In this document: positions 34,650-44,180 of the stretch, in pieces
How the letters are laid out: every line of letters begins with the position of its first letter
How positions within the stretch are numbered: position 1 is the stretch's first letter
NCBI RefSeq assembly: GCF_003610735.1
Contig: NZ_RAQM01000009.1
Span: 62,001 to 126,000, forward strand
Length of the DNA stretch: 64,000 nt
Source of the DNA: Tenacibaculum lutimaris
GTDB lineage: Bacteria; Bacteroidota; Bacteroidia; Flavobacteriales; Flavobacteriaceae
Reading direction: 5' to 3'
Made by a program: the position numbers and the translations under genes
Notes under the pieces: generated by a model
Databases searched by the model: none
Told to the model about the DNA's origin: nothing
The model's input: only the letters and a program-made list of their open reading frames with translations

Positions 34650-35645
34650 TTATAAGAAACCTTGTTCTTTCATCCAATTGTTAGAATAGATTTTATTCAT
34701 ATAACGAGAACCGTGATCTGGTAAAATCACCACTACTACACTATTTTCATCAAAAAATCCGTTATCTGCATATTGTTGCGTAGCTTGTAAAGCTGCGCCA
34801 GAAGTATATCCGGCAAAAATTCCTTCTGCTTTTACTAACTCTCTAGCTTTTAAAGCTGCTTCTTTATCCGATACTTTTTCATACACATCTACCACATCAA
34901 AATCGGTAGAAGTAGGAATTAAGTTTTTACCTAAACCTTCTATCTTGTACGGACTTATTTCATTTGCATCAAACTCACCAGTTTCGTGATATTTTTTAAT
35001 TACAGACCCCATTGCATCTACTCCAAGAATCTGTATATCTGGATTTTGCTCTTTTAAATATCGTGCAGTTCCAGAAATTGTACCTCCTGTTCCGCTTGCT
35101 GCGACTACATGTGTTACTTTTCCATCGGTTTGTTCCCAAATTTCTGGTCCTGTACTCTTGTAATGTGCCTCAATATTCAACTCATTAAAATACTGGTTGA
35201 TATAAATAGACCCTGGATTTTCTCTATGTAATCTTTTAGCTACTTCGTAATAAGAACGAGGATCGTCTGGAGTAACATTTGCAGGACAAACATGCACTTC
35301 TGCTCCCATTGACTTTAACATGTCAATTTTATCTTGAGAAGACTTATCGCTTACTGCTAAAATACAACGATAACCTTTTACGATACTTATCATTGCCAAT
35401 GAAAAACCTGTGTTACCAGAGGTTGTTTCTACAATAATATCTCCTTCTTTTACTATTCCTTTTTGTTCTGCCGTTTCTATGATATGCAACGCAATTCTAT
35501 CTTTAGCAGAGTGCCCCGGATTAAAAGCTTCAACTTTCGCATAATATGTACCCGGTAAATCTTGGGTAATACGATGCAGTTGAATCATGGGGGTTTGACC
35601 TACTAAATCTATTATTGAATTGGTTATACCTTGATGTCTTTTCAT
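34650..35645 (-). CDS. Cysteine/cystathionine synthase-type PLP enzyme (no CBS domain)
   Basis: A 331-residue fold-type II PLP enzyme: [13 protein letters not shown] holds the PLP lysine, [12 protein letters not shown] binds the phosphate, and [13 protein letters not shown] is the second loop. It is closely similar throughout to the catalytic part of the enzyme at 28470-29828 but ends before the CBS pair, at EQGFL. The two are paralogues; one may act in cysteine formation and the other in cystathionine formation. A hairpin ACAAGGTTT / AAACCTTGT overlaps its last codons. Confidence 0.88.
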   Translation of the reverse strand: MKRHQGITNSIIDLVGQTPMIQLHRITQDLPGTYYAKVEAFNPGHSAKDRIALHIIETAEQKGIVKEGDIIVETTSGNTGFSLAMISIVKGYRCILAVSDKSSQDKIDMLKSMGAEVHVCPANVTPDDPRSYYEVAKRLHRENPGSIYINQYFNELNIEAHYKSTGPEIWEQTDGKVTHVVAASGTGGTISGTARYLKEQNPDIQILGVDAMGSVIKKYHETGEFDANEISPYKIEGLGKNLIPTSTDFDVVDVYEKVSDKEAALKARELVKAEGIFAGYTSGAALQATQQYADNGFFDENSVVVVILPDHGSRYMNKIYSNNWMKEQGFL

Positions 35646-35666
35646 TATGTTTTATAAATAAGAAAA

Positions 35667-35732
35667 AGTGTCATTACGAAAATTAGACACGAAAAATCTG
35701 TTGAGATTGTTCGTTGCTTTCGCAATGACACT
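35667..35732. repeat. REP-like interspersed palindrome
   Basis: The outer arms AGTGTCATTACGAA and TTTCGCAATGACACT pair with a few mismatches, and the inner part has AATCTGTTGAGATTGTTCG. This matches the general form of the short palindromic repeats scattered through Bacteroidota genomes (TCATTGCGAG... and GAGATTGCTTCG... units). It occupies the gap between the cysteine-synthase paralogue and oligopeptidase B. I see only this one copy in the window. Confidence 0.6.
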
Positions 35733-35759
35733 TACACTCAATCGAGCGCAAAAATATAA

Positions 35760-37922
35760 TTATTTTTTTAACTTACCTTCTAACATTAAAAAGAACGTGT
35801 ATTCTTCTGCAGTTTCTTTTAAAGCATCAAACCTTCCTGATGCTCCTCCATGACCTGCTTCCATGTTTGTATGTAAGAATAATAAATTATTATCTGTTTT
35901 TAACTCACGTAGTTTAGCCACCCATTTTGCTGGTTCCCAATATTGTACTTGACTATCATGTAGTCCTGTAGTTACCAACATATTTGGATATGCTTTAGCT
36001 TCAACTTGATCATAAGGAGAATACGACTTGATATAATCGTAATATTCTTTATTATTAGGATTACCCCACTCATCATACTCACCTGTTGTTAATGGAATAC
36101 TATCGTCTAACATCGTAGAAATTACATCTACAAATGGTACCGCAGCAATTATTCCATTATATAACTCTGGATTCATATTAATTACAGCTCCCATTAATAA
36201 ACCTCCAGCAGAACCTCCCATAGCATATAAATGCTCTGGAGATGTATAACCATTATCTATTAAATATTTAGAACAGTCAATAAAATCAGTAAATGTGTTT
36301 TTCTTATTCAACATTTTACCATCTTCGTACCACTCACGTCCTAAATACTGGCTTCCTCTAATATGCGCTAATGCATAAACAAATCCGCGATCTAATAAAC
36401 TTAAACGTGTTGTTGAAAATCCGTCGTTAATTGTATATCCGTAAGAACCATACGCATATTGTAAAATTGGTGTGTTTTTATCAAGCTTAGTATCTTTATG
36501 ATGCACAATTGACAACGCTACTTTTTTACCATCACGAGCAGGTACCCAAATACGTTTGCTTACATAATTGTTTTTATCAAACTTTCCTCCTAAAACTTCT
36601 TGTTCTTTTTTAATTTCTTTTGATTTGTCTTTCATGTTGAAATCAATCACAGAACTTGGAGTTGTCATTGAGTTATACGAATAACGAATTACCTCTGTAT
36701 CAAACTCAGGATTTCCGTATACACCTGCTGAATATGTTTCTTCATCGAAAGGCAAGTAATAATCTTCTGCTCCATCCCAGCGCTTGATACGGATTTTATT
36801 TAATCCTTCATTTCTTTCTTCTAAAACTAAATAATCTTTAAAAATTGAGAAGTCTTCAAATAACGTATCTTCTCTATGAGGAATTACATCTACCCAGTTT
36901 TCTTTTCCAGGCTTATCTACAGGAGTTTTCATCAACTTAAAGTTAGTCGCTCCGTCTTTATTCGTTTTGATATAAAAATGATCTCCGTAGTGTGCTACAT
37001 CGTACTCTAAATCACGCTCACGAGGTTGAATAATGCGTAACTCTCCATCAGGATTGTTAGCATCTAATACATGGTACTCTGTAGAAACTGTACTATACGA
37101 ACCTATTATGATATAATCCTTAGATTTTGATTTGGTAACAAAAGCTCCGAACGTATCGTCTTTTTCTTCATACACTAATTCATCTAAAGACGCATCAGAA
37201 CCCAACGTATGTTTGTATATTTTTGAAGAACGTAACGTTACAGGATCTTTTTTAGCATAAAACAATGTTTTATTATCATTTGCCCATACAGAACCTCCTG
37301 TAGTATTTTCAATAACATCCTTATAAATATCACCTGTTTCAAGATTTTTTATTCTGATAAAATACTGACGACGACTTACTGTATCAGTAGCAAATGCAAC
37401 TAATTTATTATCTGTCGATACCGTTAATCCTCCTAACTGAAAATAATCATATCCTTTAGCTTCATCATTCACATTAAACATGATTTCTTCTTCAGCCTCT
37501 AAAGTTTCTTTTTTACGGCTATGAATTGGGTACTGTTGCCCTTTTTCATAACGCGTAATATAAAAGTACCCATCTTGTTTATACGGAACAGACTCATCAT
37601 CTTCTTTTATACGTCCCTTCATTTCTTGAAATAACTCTTCTTGAAACTCTTTCGTTTCTTTCGTCATTTCATCATAATAGGTATTCTCTGCATTTAGGTA
37701 ATCATATACTTTTTGGGTTTGCTCATCTTTAACCTCAGCATTTTTTTGCTCATCGGTTAAACGCATCCAAAAATAATCATCGGTACGTACATCTCCATGT
37801 TTCTCTAACTTTGTCGGCTGTTTTTCAGCAACTGGAGCTTTGATATCTTTCTTCATTTCTTGCTTTTTACAAGACGCAAAAATAAGACTAAATGCCAAAG
37901 CTGGTAGCATTAATTTTTTCAT
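35760..37922 (-). CDS. S9 family peptidase, oligopeptidase B
   Basis: A 720-residue lipoprotein (lipobox IFASC, Cys18). It has an N-terminal strand, a seven-bladed propeller (about 70-440) and an alpha/beta-hydrolase domain. The nucleophile is in YAMGGSAGGLLMGAV, the acid is near GLHDSQVQYWEPAKW, and the His is in MEAGHGGASGR. QYAYGSYGYTINDGFS and the acidic pocket residues are typical of oligopeptidase B (PtrB), which cuts after Arg/Lys in short peptides. In flavobacteria it is exported, probably to the periplasm or outer membrane. Confidence 0.93.
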   Translation of the reverse strand: MKKLMLPALAFSLIFASCKKQEMKKDIKAPVAEKQPTKLEKHGDVRTDDYFWMRLTDEQKNAEVKDEQTQKVYDYLNAENTYYDEMTKETKEFQEELFQEMKGRIKEDDESVPYKQDGYFYITRYEKGQQYPIHSRKKETLEAEEEIMFNVNDEAKGYDYFQLGGLTVSTDNKLVAFATDTVSRRQYFIRIKNLETGDIYKDVIENTTGGSVWANDNKTLFYAKKDPVTLRSSKIYKHTLGSDASLDELVYEEKDDTFGAFVTKSKSKDYIIIGSYSTVSTEYHVLDANNPDGELRIIQPRERDLEYDVAHYGDHFYIKTNKDGATNFKLMKTPVDKPGKENWVDVIPHREDTLFEDFSIFKDYLVLEERNEGLNKIRIKRWDGAEDYYLPFDEETYSAGVYGNPEFDTEVIRYSYNSMTTPSSVIDFNMKDKSKEIKKEQEVLGGKFDKNNYVSKRIWVPARDGKKVALSIVHHKDTKLDKNTPILQYAYGSYGYTINDGFSTTRLSLLDRGFVYALAHIRGSQYLGREWYEDGKMLNKKNTFTDFIDCSKYLIDNGYTSPEHLYAMGGSAGGLLMGAVINMNPELYNGIIAAVPFVDVISTMLDDSIPLTTGEYDEWGNPNNKEYYDYIKSYSPYDQVEAKAYPNMLVTTGLHDSQVQYWEPAKWVAKLRELKTDNNLLFLHTNMEAGHGGASGRFDALKETAEEYTFFLMLEGKLKK

Positions 37923-37956
37923 TTTTAAAGTTGGTTTATATTTCTTGTGAAAATAC

Positions 37957-37964
37957 TATTTTTG
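37957..37964 (+). promoter_or_regulatory. -7 box (TATTTTTG) for ybaB
   Basis: Exact TAnnTTTG match, 30 bases before the ATG at 37995. A possible TTG at 37931-37933 is 23 bases upstream, a little wide. Confidence 0.45.
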
Positions 37965-37994
37965 TTGTTAAGTAAATCATAAAATAGAAGGATT

Positions 37995-38318
37995 ATGTTC
38001 GGAGATATTTCTGGAATGATGGGTAAATTAAAAGAAGCCCAACAAAAAGTAGAAGAAACAAAAAAGCGTTTAGATACCGTTTTAATTGACGAAAGCGTTG
38101 CTGATGGAAATGTAAAAGTTACCGTAACTGCCAACAGAGAAATAAAGGCTATTACTGTTGACGAATCTTTATTAGAAGATAAAGAAGAGCTAGAAGATTA
38201 CTTAATTTTAGCTTTAAACAAAGCTTTAAAACGTGCTGGTGAAATTAACGAACAAGAATTAGCTATTGCTGCAAAAAGTGGGATGCCTAACATCCCTGGA
38301 ATGGATATGTTTAAATAA
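37995..38318 (+). CDS. YbaB/EbfC-family nucleoid-associated protein
   Basis: A 107-residue cytoplasmic DNA-binding protein. It has the family's helical start ([20 protein letters not shown]), strands [21 protein letters not shown] and helices containing [14 protein letters not shown] Gly/Met-rich tail ends the chain ([10 protein letters not shown]). It binds DNA as a dimer. It is first of three + genes with 6- and 14-base gaps; the other two are small membrane proteins. In many bacteria YbaB follows dnaX-recR, but here it does not. Confidence 0.93.
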   Translation: MFGDISGMMGKLKEAQQKVEETKKRLDTVLIDESVADGNVKVTVTANREIKAITVDESLLEDKEELEDYLILALNKALKRAGEINEQELAIAAKSGMPNIPGMDMFK

Positions 38319-38324
38319 TAAGCC

Positions 38325-38618
38325 ATGTTTTTACAATTAGAAGATTATATGCTACCCTGCTTAAACAAACAATTCTTTGGAATGGATTGTTTAGGTTGCG
38401 GTATACAACGTGCGTTAAGCTTAGTTTTTCATGGGGAATTTATAGCGGCTTTTAAAATGTACCCTGCTATATATACCTTACTAACGTTAGCTTTTGTGGT
38501 TGCTATTAACTTCTTTTATAAAGTAAAATACGCCCAAAAAATAATCAGTATATTGGCTATCGTTAACATAGCCATTATTGTGATTAGCTATGTAATAAAA
38601 ATGAATCAAATAATTTAA
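38325..38618 (+). CDS. DUF2752 small membrane protein
   Basis: A 97-residue protein with two or three helices. The DUF2752 signature is FFGMDCLGCGIQRALSLVFHGEFIAAF, with the C-x2-C-G motif followed by the RA pair. Function unknown. It is translated 6 bases after ybaB and before the CCC-motif gene, a pairing seen often in Flavobacteriaceae. Confidence 0.85.
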   Translation: MFLQLEDYMLPCLNKQFFGMDCLGCGIQRALSLVFHGEFIAAFKMYPAIYTLLTLAFVVAINFFYKVKYAQKIISILAIVNIAIIVISYVIKMNQII

Positions 38619-38632
38619 ACTTTAGAAAAACT

Positions 38633-38959
38633 ATGGAAAAACAAAAACTACCAAATTCAACTACTGCATTAGTTTTAGGTATATGCTCTATTGTAACTTG
38701 CTGTTGTTATGGAGTTATTGGGCTACCTTTAGGAATTATTGCTTTAGTTTTAGGTAACAAAGCTATTAAATTGAATAACGAAAACCCTGATATGTACGAA
38801 GGAGTAAAAAATGCTAATACAGGGAAAATACTTGGTATTGTTGGTATTATATTAAACGTTATTTTTATAGCTTACATTGTTTGGATTATTTCAATGATAG
38901 GAATGGATGCATTAGGAAATCCAGAATTATTACAAGAAAGATTACAAGAACTACAATAA
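38633..38959 (+). CDS. CCC-motif membrane protein
   Basis: A 108-residue protein with two helices: about 11-40, containing the triple cysteine in SIVTCCCYGVIGLPLG, and about 67-90 (GIVGIILNVIFIAYIVWII). Between them is NKAIKLNNENPDMYEGVKNANTGK. It resembles DUF4190-type proteins. The triple Cys at the membrane edge could be lipidated or metal-binding, but nothing is known. Confidence 0.85.
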   Translation: MEKQKLPNSTTALVLGICSIVTCCCYGVIGLPLGIIALVLGNKAIKLNNENPDMYEGVKNANTGKILGIVGIILNVIFIAYIVWIISMIGMDALGNPELLQERLQELQ

Positions 38960-38979
38960 TTCTACATCAATAAAAAAAT

Positions 38980-39009
38980 AAAAAAGCGACCAAATGGTCG
39001 CTTTTTTTA
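38980..39009. terminator. Bidirectional terminator
   Basis: A perfect stem AAAAAGCGACCA / TGGTCGCTTTTT around AA lies between convergent genes ending at 38959 and 39007, and overlaps the final codons of the DUF58 gene. Confidence 0.88.
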
Positions 39010-40341
39010 TATCATTCCTTTTGCTTTAAACTCTAGGTATTTATTTATAACATTGACCGATAAGTGTTGCGGCTTGGTTAAAATAGCATGTACAGCATTT
39101 TTCTCTAGTTCTTTTATCATCAAACGTTTTTCGTAAGCATATTTCTCTGCAATTGTTTTGTGATAAACACTTTGCAAGTCTTCTGCATTTTCTTTAATTA
39201 ACGTATCCAACTCTGTGTTTTCAAAGAAAACAGTTACCAATAAATGCTTTTTAGCAATAGCCTTTAAATAAGATAATTGACGTTTTAAAGCTGAAATATG
39301 TTCAAAATTAGTATATAAAATCAACAAACTACGTTGATTTATTTTTCGTTTAATATTTGCATATAACAATGCAAAATTCGCGTCCGAAAAATCTGTAGTT
39401 ATATTATACAACTCTTCGTTGATGACCGATAAATTAGTTTTCTTATTACTTGCTGCTACTATCTTTTCAACCTTTTTGGAAAAGGTAAGCATTCCTGCTT
39501 TGTCATTTTTTAATAAAGCTATGTTTGAAAAAGCTAACGTTGAGTTTATCGCATAGTCTAATAATTTCAAACCTTCAAAAGGCATTTTCATCACGCGACC
39601 CAAATCAATCATCGAATAAATAGGTTGTGACTTTTCATCTTGATATTGATTCACCATTAACTCTGCTCTTTTGGCTGTAGCCTTCCAGTTTATGGTACGA
39701 ATATCATCTCCTGGAATATAGTTTTTTATCTGCTCAAACTCCATTGTATGCCCTATTCGTCGAATTTTCTTCATACCAAATTCCGTTAGGTTATTGTGCA
39801 TTGCTAAAAACTCGTACTTTTTCATTTGTATATACGATGGATATACTTTCACACTTTCTTCCGCAGAAAAAGAATAACGTTTTGAAAACATCTGTAAAAT
39901 AGATGACACAAATACGTTTACTTTTCCAAAAGCATATTCACCTCTTTCAACAGGTCGAACGGTATAAGTATATGTTGATTTTTCTCCAGGTTTCAAAGAC
40001 ATTGCATGCTCAAAATCTCTTTTTTGAAATTGTGCTGGCAATTCATCAATCAACGAAATAAAAACTTGAAATGGATAATTGTTTTCAAGTGTAATCGCTA
40101 TTTCATTATCATCAGAGTTCGACAGCTTTTCTGATGCAATTCTTTTTGCTGAAAATCCGTTTTTAAATCGATATAAAATGATTAGATCAATACACATCGC
40201 TATAACAAAAAACCATACTAGCATCCATGTTGCAGAATACAGCACAGGAATCCAAAACGACACTAAAAACAATGCTGAAATTACGCTTATATAGATAAAA
40301 AAGCGATTGTGTACGTATAACGATTTAAAGAATTGAATCAC
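39007..40341 (-). CDS. DUF58 domain protein
   Basis: A 444-residue membrane protein. Two N-terminal helices (about 12-32, 37-52) are followed by a beta-sandwich and the DUF58 core with GDDIRTINWKATAKRAELMVNQYQDE and a von Willebrand-like segment (IYSMIDLGRVM). DUF58 proteins partner MoxR ATPases in chaperone-like assemblies (Bat systems). The gene overlaps the MoxR gene by 1 base and is last in the block. Confidence 0.92.
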   Translation of the reverse strand: MIQFFKSLYVHNRFFIYISVISALFLVSFWIPVLYSATWMLVWFFVIAMCIDLIILYRFKNGFSAKRIASEKLSNSDDNEIAITLENNYPFQVFISLIDELPAQFQKRDFEHAMSLKPGEKSTYTYTVRPVERGEYAFGKVNVFVSSILQMFSKRYSFSAEESVKVYPSYIQMKKYEFLAMHNNLTEFGMKKIRRIGHTMEFEQIKNYIPGDDIRTINWKATAKRAELMVNQYQDEKSQPIYSMIDLGRVMKMPFEGLKLLDYAINSTLAFSNIALLKNDKAGMLTFSKKVEKIVAASNKKTNLSVINEELYNITTDFSDANFALLYANIKRKINQRSLLILYTNFEHISALKRQLSYLKAIAKKHLLVTVFFENTELDTLIKENAEDLQSVYHKTIAEKYAYEKRLMIKELEKNAVHAILTKPQHLSVNVINKYLEFKAKGMI

Positions 40342-41345
40342 TATCTTGGAACTTCAACGGATTGCACAATCATTTCAATTACTTTGTCTGAAGTCATTCC
40401 TTCCATTTCACGTTCTGGAGTTAACATGATTCTGTGACGCAATACCGGATAAATACTCTTTTTTACATCTTCTGGAATTACAAAATCGCGTCCGTTAATT
40501 GCTGCAAAAGCTTTAGAAGCCATCAATACTGCAATACTTGCTCTTGGCGAACCTCCTAAAAATAAATGCGCATTGTTACGTGTATTAGAAATTAACTGGG
40601 CAATGTATTTGATAATCTTTTCCTCTACTAATACATCAAAAACCTTACTTCTATATTCTAGTAATTCTGACTCTGTTAATACAGCTTCTACTTGAGTTTG
40701 TGGTAACGCCCCTTTACGATCGTTATGAGCAGTGATAATTTGTATTTCTTCATCTAAATTAGGATACCCTACATTTATTTTAAACAAGAAACGGTCTAAT
40801 TGGGCTTCTGGTAAAGCATAAGTTCCCTCCTGCTCTATTGGGTTTTGAGTTGCCAATACCATAAATGGTGGATTCATTATGTATTGCTCACCATCCATAG
40901 TAATTTGCTTTTCTTCCATCACCTCAAACAACGCTGCTTGTGTTTTTGCAGGCGCTCTGTTAATTTCATCAATCAACACTATGTTTGAGAAAATCGGTCC
41001 TTTTTTAAATTCAAAATCAGACGTTTTCATATTTAGTACCGAAGTTCCTAACACATCTGAAGGCATTAAATCTGGTGTAAATTGAATTCGGCTAAAATCC
41101 GTTGCAATGGTTTTAGCTAATAGTTTTGCGGTTACTGTTTTAGCAACTCCAGGAACTCCTTCAATTAGCACATGACCATCAGCCAATAAAGAAACTAATA
41201 ACAGCTCCATAAACTCCTCTTGCCCAACAATTACTTTTCCTAACTGTTCTTTAATCTTAATAACAGCTTCTTTTAATTTTGACAAGTCAACTCTGCTTGT
41301 AAACAACTCGTTTGTTGTTTCTACTGAATTATTTTCTGTATCCAT
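40341..41345 (-). CDS. MoxR-family AAA+ ATPase
   Basis: A 334-residue ATPase starting at the ATG at 41345, which lies 1 base after the upstream stop; an extension to 41378 would overlap that gene. Walker A is EGVPGVAKTVTAK, Walker B is NIVLIDEINRAPAKTQ, sensor 1 is [23 protein letters not shown] in part, and the lid includes GGSPRASIAVL. MoxR ATPases remodel or activate VWA/DUF58 partners at the membrane. A second MoxR gene lies at the right window edge. Confidence 0.94.
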   Translation of the reverse strand: MDTENNSVETTNELFTSRVDLSKLKEAVIKIKEQLGKVIVGQEEFMELLLVSLLADGHVLIEGVPGVAKTVTAKLLAKTIATDFSRIQFTPDLMPSDVLGTSVLNMKTSDFEFKKGPIFSNIVLIDEINRAPAKTQAALFEVMEEKQITMDGEQYIMNPPFMVLATQNPIEQEGTYALPEAQLDRFLFKINVGYPNLDEEIQIITAHNDRKGALPQTQVEAVLTESELLEYRSKVFDVLVEEKIIKYIAQLISNTRNNAHLFLGGSPRASIAVLMASKAFAAINGRDFVIPEDVKKSIYPVLRHRIMLTPEREMEGMTSDKVIEMIVQSVEVPR

Positions 41346-41346
41346 A

Positions 41347-42588
41347 TTAACTATTTTTATATGCTTTAAAATCTTCAATAGCTTTATTTAAGGCTATCAA
41401 ATCCTCTTCGGTTATATTTGATTTTGATTGTATTTGTTTTATTTTCTGAAATAAATCTTTGATTTTTTCTTCAGAATTTCCACTTCTACTAGCTACATTT
41501 TTATAAAAATTCTCATCTATTTTTAGAGTTGATAATCGGTATTTAACTCTTATGTACTCTAAAAAATAGTTAATTTTATGCTCTGCTATATTTTTATGAT
41601 CTGACTTTTCATAATACATATTTGCTATGGTACGTGTAAAAGCCAACGTTTGATTTTTTAACGGTGTAATTACAGGAATTAATCGCTGATTTCGTTTTCC
41701 TTTAAAAATAATGAAAAATAATACACCTATTAAAGCGATGTAATATGCCCATTTTAACGGTGGGGTTGATAAAATATAGTGCATGGGTGAAGCAATGCCA
41801 CTCTTTCCCGTTTTATAATAGGCATCCCATAAAATAGTACTTCTACTATTAGACCCTCCCGTAGCCCCCGTTTCATTTTTTTGAGGAGTACTTATATACG
41901 ATAATACATTTGCTACATACTCGTAATTGTTGTTTAACAACATATTGTAATTGGTAAAAGCCTGCGGAAAAGTATGCAAATAGAAATTTCCTTTTCCGTG
42001 TTTTACTTTAATGTAATTTGGCTTTTTGCTGATAATAGAATCTTTTTCATTTCTTACTACTAACTCACCTAAAACAGTTGTGTTTAAGGTATCTACTTCA
42101 GAAAAATAGAATTTAGAAAAATCTCTATCAAAATGATATTCTATTTCACCAAAAATTGGATTACTCATTTTTTGATACGCTTTTTCTTCAAAAGCCGATG
42201 TTGTTAAAATACTTGTTTCTGTTTTTAATGTATCAATATGTACTCCGTTAGTAGCTATAAAAACATTATTTCCTCTTTTTACAAACTTGAGCAGTTCAGA
42301 AAACTCATCTTCACCAAAATTCAGTGCATTATCAACAAAAAAATAAGTTCCGTTATTGGTTGAATCTTTTAAAAAAGTATACGGATTTTGATGTATATCT
42401 TTTACTTTTTTCTTCGGAAATAAACTTGGCATTTCTTTATGCAATACATACGTACCATACGGAATCTTATGCTTAGCTGCATAACTTGGATACCAATTGA
42501 TTTCTTTCGGTTTTACTGACTCGATATAAATAATACCAAGCAATACAAACACCAATAAACCAATGTATATTTTAAGTTTCTTATCCAA
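41347..42588 (-). CDS. DUF4350 membrane protein
   Basis: A 413-residue protein with an N-terminal helix (KIYIGLLVFVLLGIIYIE), a periplasmic domain with YFFVDNALNFGEDEFSELLKFVKRGNNVFIATNG (in part), a second helix at about 282-300 and a C-terminal cytoplasmic helical domain. The periplasmic part resembles a GATase-like DUF4350 fold. It is a fixed member of MoxR/DUF58 clusters in this phylum, exact role unknown. Confidence 0.85.
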   Translation of the reverse strand: MDKKLKIYIGLLVFVLLGIIYIESVKPKEINWYPSYAAKHKIPYGTYVLHKEMPSLFPKKKVKDIHQNPYTFLKDSTNNGTYFFVDNALNFGEDEFSELLKFVKRGNNVFIATNGVHIDTLKTETSILTTSAFEEKAYQKMSNPIFGEIEYHFDRDFSKFYFSEVDTLNTTVLGELVVRNEKDSIISKKPNYIKVKHGKGNFYLHTFPQAFTNYNMLLNNNYEYVANVLSYISTPQKNETGATGGSNSRSTILWDAYYKTGKSGIASPMHYILSTPPLKWAYYIALIGVLFFIIFKGKRNQRLIPVITPLKNQTLAFTRTIANMYYEKSDHKNIAEHKINYFLEYIRVKYRLSTLKIDENFYKNVASRSGNSEEKIKDLFQKIKQIQSKSNITEEDLIALNKAIEDFKAYKNS

Positions 42589-42589
42589 A

Positions 42590-43324
42590 TTAGTAAATTT
42601 TAGCTAGTGTATTTTTAAACTCACTTTCTGCTTGCATGAATTTTTCTTTATCGATTGAAAACTCTCCATACCATACATAATCATACAAATAGGTTAGCTT
42701 TTTGAAATCGCTATGTAATTGTTGTTTAGATACCAATTCCTTTATGTAATCTTCATTTGTTTTTTCTTGTTGCCAAGAAATAAATTCTTTATCTGATAAA
42801 TTTTTCAGTAATAATAAATAGTAATAACGCACAGCTAATTGATAGTTTCCTTCTGTAATAGCTTGTTCTATTAGCTTAGGCAAATCTTTGTCTTTTATCA
42901 ATTCTTCTTCTTCCGAAAGATGCACGATAGGTTTTACTCTTTTACCATCAATAATATTACTAGCGTTTACTTTTAGGAAGAATTTTATAATAAAGAAAAG
43001 TACGAGCCCTGCAATTACATATGGTAAAATCTTTAAAACAACACGTAAAAATCCTACTGCTGGTGTAATATCATCAAAAACGTATGAAAGTATTTTAATA
43101 ACTGTTCGTTTTAACCAATCCCATATTTTCTCTAAAATAGTAGGTTCTCTCTTTTCTACGATGTATATAAACTCTTCTTTTTGTTTATACTCTTCAATTT
43201 TTTGAGCATCAAACTTTTTTTGTTCAATAATAGTATCATCATACCTAACTTCTCTTTTTTCTTCTTGAGAGAAAAGAGTTATTGAGCAAATAAAAAACGC
43301 TATGTAAAAAAGAAACTGTTTCAA
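42590..43324 (-). CDS. DUF4129-type membrane protein
   Basis: A 244-residue protein: a signal peptide (FLFYIAFFICSITLFSQ), a periplasmic stretch, a membrane helix at about 97-115 (VIAGLVLFFIIKFFLKV) and a C-terminal cytoplasmic domain with QLAVRYYYLLLLKNLSDKEFISWQQEKTN, which is the DUF4129 pattern. One base separates it from the DUF4350 gene. It belongs to the MoxR/DUF58 block. Confidence 0.82.
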   Translation of the reverse strand: MKQFLFYIAFFICSITLFSQEEKREVRYDDTIIEQKKFDAQKIEEYKQKEEFIYIVEKREPTILEKIWDWLKRTVIKILSYVFDDITPAVGFLRVVLKILPYVIAGLVLFFIIKFFLKVNASNIIDGKRVKPIVHLSEEEELIKDKDLPKLIEQAITEGNYQLAVRYYYLLLLKNLSDKEFISWQQEKTNEDYIKELVSKQQLHSDFKKLTYLYDYVWYGEFSIDKEKFMQAESEFKNTLAKIY

Positions 43325-43328
43325 AAGA

Positions 43329-44180
43329 TTACTGTCCTAAACTATCAATTCTTTCAATAGTTCCTGTTAAATTTTTCTTCTCATTAACATCAAAATATAA
43401 AAACACATTGGTGATTAACGTTATTGAATAAAACATTAGCTGACCTGCTATTGAAACAACATTTAAAATCAAATAAATAGGATCACTAAAAAACCCAAAA
43501 ACTTCTGCTGGATCATCACTCCCCATACTTAATCCCATTTTTGCAAATTGATAAATCATTGCTGGGATTTGGAATACATATCCTAGAACACTTACCAAAA
43601 TAGACACCACGAAAACTACTCCAAAAACTTCCCAGAAATACCCACTTATAAAGTTAAAACATTTACCCACTGCTCCTGAAGCTGTTTCATTTTGAAACAC
43701 TAAGATTGAAGCCCCTAAAGATAATGCTGGCCAAGTATAAAATACTGGTAATACACATAACATAGCACTTGCAAACAATATCAATCCTGCTAAAATACCA
43801 AAACCTGTAAACGACCAAAACTTTGCTTTTGTGTTAGCCACAACTTCTTCTTGAATCACCACACCTTTATTATCTATATAAGATTTAATGTAGTACATAC
43901 CTGCTAGGTTTATAAAAACAATGGCTACTAAATAAGCTATCATCATAATAAACACAGATCCTATCATACCAATAACAGCACTTGCATCTTCAGTAATTAT
44001 TGATGACATAGATATCATATAGTAAATCATAGAAGCTACAGCTACAACTATTGGTATTGCAGCTACTTTTAAAATAGATAAAAAGAATTGTTTTCCTTCT
44101 AACCTAATAAACTTAAAAGCATCTGAAATAATACTTCCTAAATCTCTCTCTCTTTTAAACTCGATATATTCTTTATTCAT
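43329..44180 (-). CDS. Polytopic membrane protein of the MoxR/DUF58 block
   Basis: A 283-residue protein with about six helices; no enzymatic motif is visible. Its N-terminal cytoplasmic leader (FKRERDLGSIISDAFKFIR) and the repeated pair-helix architecture resemble the DUF4013/glycerophosphodiester-like membrane proteins often found in this block. It overlaps the SpoIIM-like gene by 8 bases, showing translational coupling. Function unknown. Confidence 0.8.
   Translation of the reverse strand: MNKEYIEFKRERDLGSIISDAFKFIRLEGKQFFLSILKVAAIPIVVAVASMIYYMISMSSIITEDASAVIGMIGSVFIMMIAYLVAIVFINLAGMYYIKSYIDNKGVVIQEEVVANTKAKFWSFTGFGILAGLILFASAMLCVLPVFYTWPALSLGASILVFQNETASGAVGKCFNFISGYFWEVFGVVFVVSILVSVLGYVFQIPAMIYQFAKMGLSMGSDDPAEVFGFFSDPIYLILNVVSIAGQLMFYSITLITNVFLYFDVNEKKNLTGTIERIDSLGQ

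Noticed and set aside
35668..35853. 61-aa + strand frame over the REP-like repeat
   Set aside because: It runs through the palindromic repeat into antisense of oligopeptidase B; no coding signal.
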